A model generated the notes under the pieces. It had not been told where the DNA came from and did no database searches. It saw nothing but the letters and a program-made list of their open reading frames with translations. A stretch of 64,000 bases of DNA from positions 17,836,502 through 17,900,501 of the forward strand of contig OY986972.1 in the NCBI GenBank assembly GCA_963920575.1, written 5' to 3'. Positions 24,273 through 34,171 of this stretch are shown piece by piece. This stretch comes from Narthecium ossifragum. Lineage: Eukaryota > Streptophyta > Magnoliopsida > Dioscoreales > Nartheciaceae. A program made the position numbers and the translations under genes. Positions within the stretch are counted from its first letter, which is position 1; each line of letters starts with the position of its first letter.

Positions 24273-24544
24273 AGAAGGTCATGGGAGGATAGGGGGAAGG
24301 ATGGCGAAGGTGTTGGTGGTGATTTGTAGGTAAAGCAGGGCCCAGACTGTGGATAATGGCGGCGGCGGCCGTCGGCTCGGGGACGAGCAGGAGGTCGGGG
24401 ATGATGAACAGTAGGGGGAGAGAGAATAGTCCAAAAGAAAATACGGAATAATAGGACAAAGGGAAAAAATTGTGGAAAAATTCGGAAAAAAATAAAGGAA
24501 AACTCCTAAAAATCACAAAAAATCATAAAAATTAATAGAAACTC

Positions 24545-24600
24545 TTAAGAACTGGGTTGCCTCCCAGCAAGCGCGTAATTTTACGTCTTTTGCTAGATGC
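24545..24600 (-). other. Conserved post-pol motif of the nested element
   Basis: The minus strand reads AAAGACGTAAAATTACGCGC then TTGCTGGGAGGCAACCCAG, equivalent to 19445-19490 of the outer element. It survives although pol itself has been deleted. That fits retention of a cis-acting element. Confidence 0.6.
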
Positions 24601-24686
24601 TCCCGAAACAAGATTTAGGAGGCCGATGGTTCCATATGAAGAAATACATGACCCGAAGGATAGTGAAGGTATGCAGACATGATTCA

Positions 24687-25838
24687 TCAAAGAATAAAAA
24701 AGAAGTCATTATCAAACAAAATATGCATAGAATTGGAAATTTTGATACGATCTTTGAGGAATGGACGATAGGAATTGGCATGGTCTTCACTCACAACAAG
24801 GTTCTCCTCGTCACAAAGTTCAACTAATGGGGATGATATTAAAGATAGAATCTCAACATGAGGCTCTAGAGAAGGAATATTGCTAACACCCTCATCCTCA
24901 TTATGTTTATTACTAATATGCATATCAACATCATTCAACTCATCATGTAGAAGTTCAACTTGAGGTTCCTGACAGAGGGTTTCACTATTATGCTCAGCCT
25001 CATTATCATCATTGTAAATAGATATATTATCATCATTCAACTCATCATAAATAAGTTCAACTTGAGGTTCCTGACAGGGGGTTTCACTAATATGCTCATC
25101 CTCATTATGATCATTGTAAATAGACATATTATCATCATTCAACTCATCATGAACAACCGGCGATTTAGCATAACAACTCTCATCATCGCTATCATCAACA
25201 TCATCAACTGTATCATCAAAAGTTGGGAAAATCGTATTTTCAGCAGCTTCCAAAACATTATCAATAACATCATGAACTGGCAAAACATCACAAGCATTAT
25301 AGCATGCATCAACATCATTAGAAACATAAGCATCACAAGCATTGCCATAACAAATAGAAGGAACATAATCATCATCTGAATCCACCATACAAGCTAGTTG
25401 TCCGCTTTGTATCTCTAAATTCTTAATTGATTGAGCGTTAGAGTTAACATTAGTCCCTATCAAAGAAATTATGCTCCTAAGCTCAGTCGTCATGTCATTC
25501 ATGTTAGCAATGATGTTTGCATTCATGTTTTGAAGTGCACTCATGATTGTGCTCAAAGTTGGTTCAGAGGGTGTTTGTGGGGGAGGATATTGTTGTTCAA
25601 AACAAGGTTTAAAATTTTGAGCCGGTGTTTCTGTGTTCCATGATTGAACATTAGGAGGTTGGTAACCTTGAAATTGCCAACTAGGGTATGTATGATTTCT
25701 AAAATTCGGATTATAATGATATGAATGTGAATTATATGTCGGATTAGAGAAACCATATGTGTCATTATTGTAAGCGGGTCCATAGCCAAAAGGCAAATCA
25801 TCATTGGACTTGGCAGTTGAGTTGGACCTCAAGTGCAA
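24687..25838 (-). pseudogene. Gag C-terminal remnant with acidic repeats
   Basis: A 383-codon minus-strand ORF. Residues 1-8 are read from LTR sequence fused to gag. Next comes an Asn/Tyr/Pro-rich tail and a LEIQSGQLA segment like the EAQLGQLANALS segment in the outer element's gag. After about residue 210 there are roughly three 34-residue acidic repeats (DELNDDN.SIYND.NE.EH.SET.CQEPQVEL). The capsid core and zinc knuckle are missing. A functional Gag is unlikely. Confidence 0.6.
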
Positions 25839-26357
25839 CTCGGATTTCCTGGTTCAACCCTGACAGCTCATTCCAATCGCTACTGGGTTCAACCGGTCCA
25901 GAATTTGAGAATGATTCCAACACGAAAGATGTAGATTTGGAAGTCTTCTGTCCTCTTCCGAAGAGTTTACAATATTTGGACTTAGCTAGAATATTTGGAG
26001 AATATTCTCCTGGGCGTCGACGGACCAGTCTTCCAGCAGCTAAATATCTTCATCTTCTTCAAAACTGCTATCCATCCATCAGGAATCTCTGAAGTGTCCA
26101 ACATGAAAGTTGTACGTCTTGATGTCTACTAGATTTCATCAAAATTTCAGAACATTTGGACATAAGAATAATTTCTGATGAATATTGTGCTAACAGTCGA
26201 CAGAGTAGTGTATTTCAGCATATTAACCGAATTTCTTGCATTTCTTCTCAAAGCATGATTAAACCTGAAATCAACTAACAAGCTATCAATTACAACTACT
26301 CTAGGCATAAAAAAGCTAAGTTAAGGGGTTGAATCATGTACATTTAGTAGCTTATCA
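25815..26357 (-). mobile_element. Truncated 5' LTR (U3 only) of the nested element
   Basis: 543 bp that match 21288-21831 closely, starting TGATAAG at 26357 on the minus strand and stopping before the TATA box. It is fused at 25815 to gag sequence. The duplication GTTGC follows at 26358-26362. Confidence 0.85.
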
Positions 26358-26729
26358 GTTGCGACGCTGCCATGTGGACCTCGATCGATCCCTCTCCACA
26401 GGATGGATCGATCCGAGTCGTGTTATTTCGGGGTTTAAAGTCAGGGGGCCAATCGATCCTAGGGCATTCATATCCTACGATCGATCCACCACCCCCGTTC
26501 TGTTTCGCTCAGTCGCCGTCACCCTTCGTTCACACCTCCGACCGGTGCTCGGCCTCGTCTCCGGCAAGACCTCCTCACCCCCGTCCTCTACCGCACTCTA
26601 TTACCTTCCTTCAACCCTCTTCCCCACTCACGACCTCGCCGTTTTCCTCCAAATCCATTCAAACCCTTAACGCGGGTTCTTACTCCCTGTCGAGCATCGC
26701 CGGCGCCGTTCCTTGCCTCCCACCCCATC

Positions 26730-28160
26730 ATGGTGCGTGCGAAGAACGTGATCCGGAAGGGCATTGGTGGCAAGCGGAAAGCGGTTGCCGCTTCATCTTC
26801 CACTCCTCCCGCCCGACGACCACCTTTGCCCGCGACTCCGACAAGTGAATCTCCAGCAAAATCCACATCTTCTCTGGGATCCTCTCCTTCTCCACCTCCG
26901 TCACGACCGGTCCGTACTTCAAGAGTTCCACCTACTTCTTCGACGGCTGCTAGTCCTTCCTCCGGCAAGCGGAAGGCGCCAGCTGTCGCTTCCTCCTCCC
27001 AACCACCCCAGCGGCAAACGAAGCGCAAGAAGTCCCAGCCGTCGACTGCTCCAACCTACACTCGCGCCCTCCAACCTCGCTGGCAGCGCGAGCTTAATTT
27101 GGAATACACCTTCGACGTCGACTTCTTCCGGATGATCGAGCACGCCCAAGACACTATTGCGACCCTCGAGCGCCGGGGTCTACTACAGCTGTGCACTCCT
27201 TCCACCTCTGTGTATCCTCGGCTAATCTGCATGTTCTATCAGAACATTCAACCTATTCCGTTTGGGGACGAGCGCGACAAGGATACCTCCCGACGATACG
27301 CGTTCCCAGGCTTCACCTCCACGATCGATGGTATCGAGGTGTCTTTGACTCTCCGGGTAGTTTGCGACGCATTATCGATTCCTAAACACTGTCCTGGCCT
27401 CCACAGAGCCACGCCTGACGAGTTGTACGTCCACGAGTCCGTTGTCGAGCTTTTTCTTCATCCGGGTCGCCACAACACCGACACTTTTACTCGCGCCGAG
27501 CTGCCGGCGCACATGTGGCTGGTAGACGATGTCTTGCGTCGGAACGTCTTCTGGAGCGGTCACGATCAGTACGGCTCCAATGATTGGCTCACCACGTTGT
27601 GGCTTCTGGCCAAGGACTAGGCGCTCCGTATACCGCAGATGATCTTAGAGGACATTGCCCAGTTCTATCGACGAGCGGTGCTGGAAATGCGACCGAGTTA
27701 CGACGACGCAGCCTTTCCGCATCCTCGACTTATCTCCGCTTTTCTACAGAGCCAGGACCGAGTCCCAGAGGGGGAGCCGACCGTGTCAGCTGATGCACTT
27801 AAGGCGGCACGATTTGGTTCCGCCACTTGGAGCAAGGTTCTCGACCACATGCGGAGAGCTCGCGTCTTTACTCGCCAACCGCGCCCCCGACATTCGCAGC
27901 ACGCGCCGGAGTTTGGACCAGTCGACCATCCTACGCTGGGTGAGATGTACAGAGAGTTCCGTGCTGAGTTGGCACGCTTACACCAGCGCTTGGACAATGT
28001 CGACGCACGAGATGCAGCTTTCCCGGCGGACCTCTCGTCCATCCGGACGGACCTCTCGTATGTTTTTACGCGTCTTGACGACCCCCATCCCCCTCCGCCA
28101 GTGACTGCTATCGTGCCTTTTCGCCCATTGTCTTTTCCTGGGTCACGTCCTCAGTCCTGA
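26730..28160 (+). pseudogene. Extra 3' ORF of the Athila-type element, one internal stop
   Basis: A 476-codon frame broken only by TAG at 27618-27620; the two halves are in the same frame. Residues 1-105 are Ser/Pro/Lys/Arg-rich and probably disordered. About residues 110-290 hold a globular region with YPRLICMFYQNI...GFTSTIDGIEVSLTLRVV. This resembles the plant-transposon-protein domain (PF20167-like) in extra ORFs of Athila/Tat elements. The C-terminal half has a possible coiled coil (EMYREFRAELARLHQRLDN). It is markedly GC-rich compared with gag-pol. The function of such proteins is unknown. Confidence 0.65.
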
Positions 28161-29186
28161 GTCTCGACCTTAGATGCTTGCTTAGAAATCCTGTACACCT
28201 TTTCGGATTCTTGCATCTAAGGCCGTGCGCTGGCATGTTTTGATTTGACTTTTGTGGTTGATGGACTCACTTTTGTATGGGCTTGACTCTTTACATCAAA
28301 TTTTGGCTTTTGGATATGGGTGGGTGTACCAGGGCATGCAGGAAGCTGAATGTGCTAATCTGTATTTGTGGGAGTGGCTGAATTTTGTATTGTGTGATGC
28401 AGGTGGAAGCTTAGGCTAGTTTACTTTGTCTGTCCGTGTGTGATGAATGTTTGTACGGCATGTGTGCTTTCTGAATAAATAGAGGAAATGCTGCCAAATT
28501 TTTCTCCATTTTTAATGCTTATTCTTAATTTCCATCAATGCGATCATGGGGTATTCCGTCTATGACTTTACAGGGCACCTATGCTATGGACTGCACAGCA
28601 GGTGGACTTCATGATATTACTTGGTTTTCACGACTAACCTTTATTTGCAACGTTGTTTTCATTTGTCTCAACCTGCTTATTTTCGTACGAAGCTTCTCTA
28701 GGTTATCTCTACCCTATATTCTTTGATATCCCTTTTTATGACTTCGTGTAATTGGGGACAATTACATTTAAGTTGGGAGGTAGAATTCTAGGAATTCATG
28801 TTTATTTATTTTATGAAGACCAAAAGTTTATACATCCCGTATAACGTGTCAGACGAATGAAGTTATGATGATTATTGATAACGATGCATAACCTAGAGCA
28901 TTATTCGATGATTTATTCAGAAGTTCATATGTCTTGTAAAATTCAGTAAATTTAGCTATGCATGGCATGAGTTCTGTACTTTAACACTTTTATCAAGGTT
29001 TAGGGATAACTTGATAAATCCTATTGCACTTAAGCACTTTTACAGGTGGATGAGTTGAAGTTAGATTCTGAGCCTGAAACTAGGATAGACTTATGATTTT
29101 AGGACATGGCACAGAAGATACATGGATACATACAGTTTTCTGTCTACAAAAAAAAAAAAGTAGCTGTGTATGGAAAATGGAGGGGT
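28161..29186 (+). other. 3' noncoding region of the Athila-type element
   Basis: No coding frame of note. From about 28740 it is homologous, inverted, to 22540-23040 in the nested element, which shows this is element sequence and not host DNA. Confidence 0.6.
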
Positions 29187-29330
29187 TCAACTTAGTAACC
29201 GGGCAATGTGTCTAACCAGCATGCTGTTCACGTCAAACGGTTGAATGTCCTAAAAGAAAAAAAAAGATTTCATACTTAGTAATCGGGCAATGTGCCTAAT
29301 AAGGTGTGTTGTTTGCATAAAACGGTTGAA
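29187..29330 (+). repeat. Duplicated noncoding motif before the 3' LTR (outer element)
   Basis: Two copies (29187-29245 and 29271-29330) of ACTTAGTAA.CGGGCAATGTG..TAA followed by AAACGGTTGAA, each trailed by an A-rich run. It is the counterpart of 22381-22526. Retention of both copies in two diverged elements suggests a cis function. Confidence 0.65.
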
Positions 29331-29873
29331 GGCCCTTGTGAAAAAAAAGAAGAAAAAAAAATAAAAGAAAAAGAACAGAGATTGTTATGTGATAAATGGA
29401 AAATATGTGCTTGCCTAGAATTGTGATCTTGACTAGTGGAAGGTTTGGATATAAAGGATACTCTGACACATGTGGAACCAAATCCACACACTGGAGACTC
29501 AAAGTTATTTTTGAATCATGATTAAATATGTTGAAGTCTTGGTACTATGCTTTGATTGATCATTATTTACTTTATGTTTATATGACTATGGATTGAAGAA
29601 CAGGCTCATGGATAGTGGTTCCATTTAGTGCATTTGAATTAATGAGTATTATAATGGAGTTCTGATGATATGTCAAAAGGGGATGTATAGATGTTTGTGG
29701 GTATGATCACTGGAAACCTTCAGGAGACTATAACTCCTCCTTTGGGGTCACCCAGGGGTTTAAAGGCTTGTTGCACATGCTAAGTGCAATCGTGAGACCT
29801 ACGAAAGTGGCTAGTTAGATTTACTGTTTTAATTTTAATTTTTGTTTGCTTTGCTCGAGGACTAGCAAAGATC

Positions 29874-29886
29874 AAGTTGGAGGGTG
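29874..29886 (+). promoter_or_regulatory. Polypurine tract
   Basis: AAGTTGGAGGGTG immediately upstream of the 3' LTR start TGATAAG. It would prime plus-strand synthesis. Confidence 0.8.
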
Positions 29887-30053
29887 TGATAAGACTTGAA
29901 AAGTGCACAAAACACCATTGTAATTTGGCTTTGTTGGTCTCCGAGCAACGCTTCACTGACTATTTTTATCCCATTTCAGGTATAACAGCGCCTAATAGGA
30001 GTTAGATCAACTTTAGAGCTAGAAGAACGTATTTTCGCAATTCTGGCGAGTAG

Positions 30054-30278
30054 GATCAATCTGACTCTACAAGTACGATCGATCCTACTCGCCCAGCGAT
30101 GGGACAATGAACAATTGAAGGATCGATCATACTCAGCATGACGGATCGATCCTCCTCGGGACGTAGCGTAACAACATGTGAACGATCGATCGGCCTCGAT
30201 AGGTCCGATCGATCCCTCTCGGGGCGTCACTAGCAATTGAAGGAGTCGGATCGATCCTACTCCATAGAAGGATCGATC
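30054..30278. repeat. Paired GATCGATC boxes, 3' LTR
   Basis: Four pairs with spacers of 15, 15, 15 and 14 nt: 30054/30077, 30121/30144, 30184/30207 and 30249/30271. Seven of the eight octamers are perfect; the first reads GATCAATC. Confidence 0.9.
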
Positions 30279-30452
30279 CTTTGCGGCCAGAATTAAAAAT
30301 CAATGACTCAGATCTAATCCGTGGGAGATGTTTGCTTAGGCTATAAATAGTCAATGTTTAGGGATTTTTATTGGGCCTTTTCCAGACGTTTTTTAGGAGA
30401 GTTTTCCTATCTTTTTCTACACTTTTCTTCGACGCTTCTTTAGAGGAGATCC

Positions 30453-30512
30453 ATGGCGGGAGGAGATCATCAACTTCCACCGATGGATCGACCCCTAAAG
30501 ATGAGTAGCTAA
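30453..30512 (+). CDS. LTR leader micro-ORF, 19 codons (3' LTR)
   Basis: Same 19 residues and length as the copy at 10942, ending at TAA in ATGAGTAGCTAA. It is about 100 bp downstream of the TATA box. Confidence 0.35.
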   Translation: MAGGDHQLPPMDRPLKMSS

Positions 30513-31402
30513 AACCCTAACCATGGGATTCTTATGATGTAACTAGGGTTTTTACTAAGGATTTCTTAGATTTAGGGCTTGTATACACTCTTGTTTGGTT
30601 TATATGGATTGCTTCTTATTTTCTTTATATCCTAGTGTTGATTTCTTGCTGGATGTATAGATTGTTCGTGTTTGCACTTGATTCTAGAGCTTGTTTATGC
30701 TAGGCCTTGGATTGAATTCATCCAAATAAGAGGATCATCCTAGTCCCATGATATCTCGGATAGAATCTTCTTCGTGATTAGGGATTGTATAGTGCTAGTC
30801 CCACTATAGTAGTGCTAGTCCCACTACGTTCCATCCCTAATCCTTCATGCATCTTACCTTTGTAGTTTTGGCCATCGAGATGCGAAGTCATCTCGATTGT
30901 ACACCTAAATCCATATCCATGTTATTATTTGCGATGAACTCATCCTAATTAGAGGGTTCATTTGCAGTGAACGTAACTAATCATTCGGTCACTGATAATT
31001 AGATAATTGTTCTTGCCAACAAGAAATCCTAAACATAACTTGTTGAGTGATAAGGAGAACTAGCTATTCACTTATCAATTTTTAGGAAGCCATTCATCGT
31101 GTTTGCATGTCCTGATCTTAGGAAGACTTGGTAAAACATTAGTTATTGGTTAAGAATCCTGTGGTCCTTTCTCTCATATTCATAAATCTCTTAGTATAAA
31201 TTTAGTTAATTTCAACCCGTAATCTTTTCTCAACTTATTAGTAAGAAATTTGCTAAGTGTTCGATCTCAATCACTTGAATCCTTGTGGACTCGACTCGGA
31301 CTCTCCACTATCTACTATTTCTTAGTAGTTAAAGTAGAGCACCGGAATTTATTGTAATTTTGGTTAGACTTGTTAAGTCGCGACACTTTTCAACTTCTAT
31401 CA

Positions 31403-31782
31403 CTAACCAAACTGAATAGTTTTTCTAATGGTTGATAGGTGAATGGTTAGTTCTCCCTATCACTTAATAAGTTCCGGTTTGGATCCCTTGTCGGCGAGAG
31501 CAATTATCTAAAAGTAAATGACCTAATGATTAGTTATGATCACCGCTAATGAATCCTCTGATTATGACCGATTCATCGTGAGAAAATAATAACAAGTGGG
31601 ATTTAGGTGTAAGATTAAGATGGTTTTAGCACCTTGATGTAGCCAAATAGAATGTATCAAGGATTAGAAGTTACCCTAGTGATTCTAGCACTAGCGTAGT
31701 GGTTCTAGCATTACGAAATCCCTAATTTTGAAATAAGATGAATAACGGATTAAGATTTGGTCATAATGGTTCTAGCATTACG
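31403..31782 (-). mobile_element. Relict antisense LTR, fragment 1
   Basis: On the minus strand this is a diverged relative of the adjacent Athila-type LTR. Shared blocks include the segment around ACTAACCATTCACCTATCA, the TAACTAATCATT.GGTCA block and the GTGCTAG...CACTA repeats. It is interrupted at 31782 by an insertion and continues at 36728. Confidence 0.65.
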
Positions 31783-34171
31783 TGTGAGGACCCGTTCCTC
31801 CAACCCGGTCCGACCGCGTTAGGTCGAGGGCTTGGCTTGGTTGGTGTTGGCCCAGTTGGCCTTGGGTTGCGATCGATTGATCGCATCGCTATTTTGGACC
31901 CCAAGGGCAATTTGGTAAATTACATCTTCGCGGTCGGTTTCACACCCGCGTAGTGCACACACAGCCTTGATTGATGTACGTGATTGAATAGATCCAATAG
32001 GAGTGTTCATGATCGTCAGATCCGGACGAGATTGCAACGAGATCACAATTTGGGGTCAAATCGGATTCAGTCCGATTAACTGACTCGGCTAGACCAGCTC
32101 AGCCACTTAAGTGCCTTAGCTTTCTCTCTCCTCTTTTTCCCTTTTTCTCTCTTTCTTTTCCTTCTTTTCCTCTTCCCTGCCATCCCGTGCCCGACCCTTA
32201 CCTATCCTCCTTCCCTTTCTTCCCCCGCGCCGGCTTCCTCCTTCTCCGGCCATCTTCCCCGGCGACCAGAAGCGGCGGCGACGGTTCCCCTTCCCTTTCT
32301 CTCTCTCCCATGGCTGTCTCTTCCTTCTCTGGCGACGGCAGTGGACGTGGGAGGACCCCCGGCGGCTCTCCGACAAGCTGGAGACGGCGGCGGCGACGTG
32401 GGACGGCGGATTAGCAAGGATTGGAGCTTGGATTTGCTTTTAAGGTAGGGTTTCAACCTTGATCTTTAGATTAGGCTAGACCTAGGGTTTGATTGTTTGA
32501 TCTATTGTTTCTTTGTGCTAATTAGTCCCTCTAAGCATGCTTAACAACTGATCTAAGCTTGGTAGGATTTTACTCGGATTTAAGCTGGATTTATACATGT
32601 TTTTCCCGGATTTTATTGAAGCTCTGTTTTTCTGTGAGCTGAGCCGTTCTAGCTCAGATCTTGGCTCGTACGTGCATGATCTCGTTTGATCATCAACACA
32701 AGAGTTGTAGATCTACGAAGCTACTTTCAACTACTGCTGATTTCATAATTTTCAAAATTTTCTATGATTTATGGTGATTATTCTTCGGATCTGTGTCGAG
32801 ACCAAAATTAGTGAATTGATTAGTGAATTCCGGGAAGATTAGCCATTAGATTAATCCAATTCTTGGGCTGCATGTTCCTAGTATGCTAATATACATTTGC
32901 CCAAGTTTGATTTCCAATTTGACGTCGTTTGGACGTTGAATTGATAAGATTTCATCGCCTCTAACTAGGGTTTAATGTAGAAATCCAGAAATTAGCTTGT
33001 TAGTGGAATTTCGATGTTTTATCGTGTTTGATTCTTCGGGGTTCATGCGATTGGTATTCCTAGAGATCTCGAGGGCTAGCATGTTCTAATTGGTGGTTTT
33101 TAGATGATTAATTGTTTGATTTTCGGCATGATTAGTTTGTTATAAATCATCATTGTTTAATTAGCAATTAATTGCATGTCATGCTTATTTACATGTATAG
33201 TTAGCTTGTGGTTGAACCAAGGGAGTTACGCCCCTTGGGATGTTTAGATGATTGAGCGGGCCGCTGGTGTGCCACTCGTGTTAGATTGTTTAATTGTTGT
33301 GTATCGTTTGGTCGGGGTTGTATCCCGTTGTAGAAATTGCGGTTGACGGCTGTGGATCTCCGGCAAGCTTGATGCTTCACCTAGCCCGTGTATGTTGTCT
33401 TGGCATATTGTTGCATGTTACTATTCATGTATTCCTGTGCCTGAGCATTGCATGCATTTGATTTGCATTAGAAGCATCAGGCTAGGTGGTAGACGATGGA
33501 TTCGATCGTCGATCTGGGGTCCTCGGGTAGCCCGGATCTAGCCCTAGGACCGGGGTTTGGGTAGTCGAGGATTAGGATGTGATTGTCATCAATGATTATC
33601 CTTGAAATCATTCGAGGATTATTAGGTAGTCGGACTGGAATATTGTATTATAATGTTTGAGGTTTAGAGGTCGTGTCGCTCTCCCCGACCGTGTGCTAAG
33701 GTTGTAATCGATTGTTCCCGATGTGGTCCCCAGGCAGTGGTATCCCTGCTGGGTAAGGGTGATCCTGCATGGTACTGTTCCCCTATTAGTGCTTAGGGTG
33801 ATCTTGGTAACATGTTCAAGAGAGAGGTTCATGACAGGAGCCCTTAGGACATCGATGGGTTATGGGGCCCGAGACATACCTTAGATTCAGGCGGGAAGCA
33901 ACACTGTTGTGTTCCCTTTCCTTTGTGAGTGACGTAGAGTAAAACCCTATTGAGCTTTGTTGCTCACTCCTACCCGGACTGCATCGGCGATGCAGGTTGA
34001 TGCAGTTCCTTCTTTTTCAGGTAGTTGCGGCCTGGAGGCGGCACTCCCCTTGGTGGTGCGTGAGATCGAAGATATCATCACTTTATCTTATTCAATTGAT
34101 GTACAACCTTGAATGTATAAATTGTAATTTGAAGGAGAAATGTATTTGTATTCCAATTTGATGTTTACATG

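Larger units (their letters stand above)
20379..26357 (-). mobile_element. Nested antisense Athila-type element lacking pol
   Basis: A minus-strand LTR element of about 6 kb inserted into the 3' region of the larger element. In its own direction it has a truncated 5' LTR (26357-25815), gag-derived ORF, post-pol motif, GC-rich segment, duplicated motif pair, polypurine tract and full 3' LTR (21831-20379). Protease, RT, RNase H and integrase are absent. The 5' LTR retains only about 543 bp of U3 and is fused straight to gag, so TATA, R, U5 and primer site are lost. Parallel 3' features show it is related to its host element. Confidence 0.75.
29887..31402 (+). mobile_element. Athila-type 3' LTR
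   Basis: A 1516-bp LTR starting TGATAAGACTTG and ending CAACTTCTATCA. It is the only copy with both intact termini. It has paired boxes at 30054-30278, a TATA box at 30341-30350 and a 19-codon leader ORF at 30453-30512. It differs from the 5' copies at scattered bases, so insertion is not recent. Confidence 0.9.

Noticed and set aside
24960..25379. Plus-strand Ile-rich open frame
   Set aside because: It is the antisense shadow of the acidic-repeat gag-derived ORF.
31867..31885. GCGATCGATTGATCGC in unit 1 as a box pair
   Set aside because: The octamers abut with no 14-15 nt spacer, so it does not fit the pattern.
32110..32456. Short open frames in the pyrimidine-rich part of unit 1
   Set aside because: Low-complexity Arg/Ser/Glu translations on both strands, no domain; openness is due to composition.
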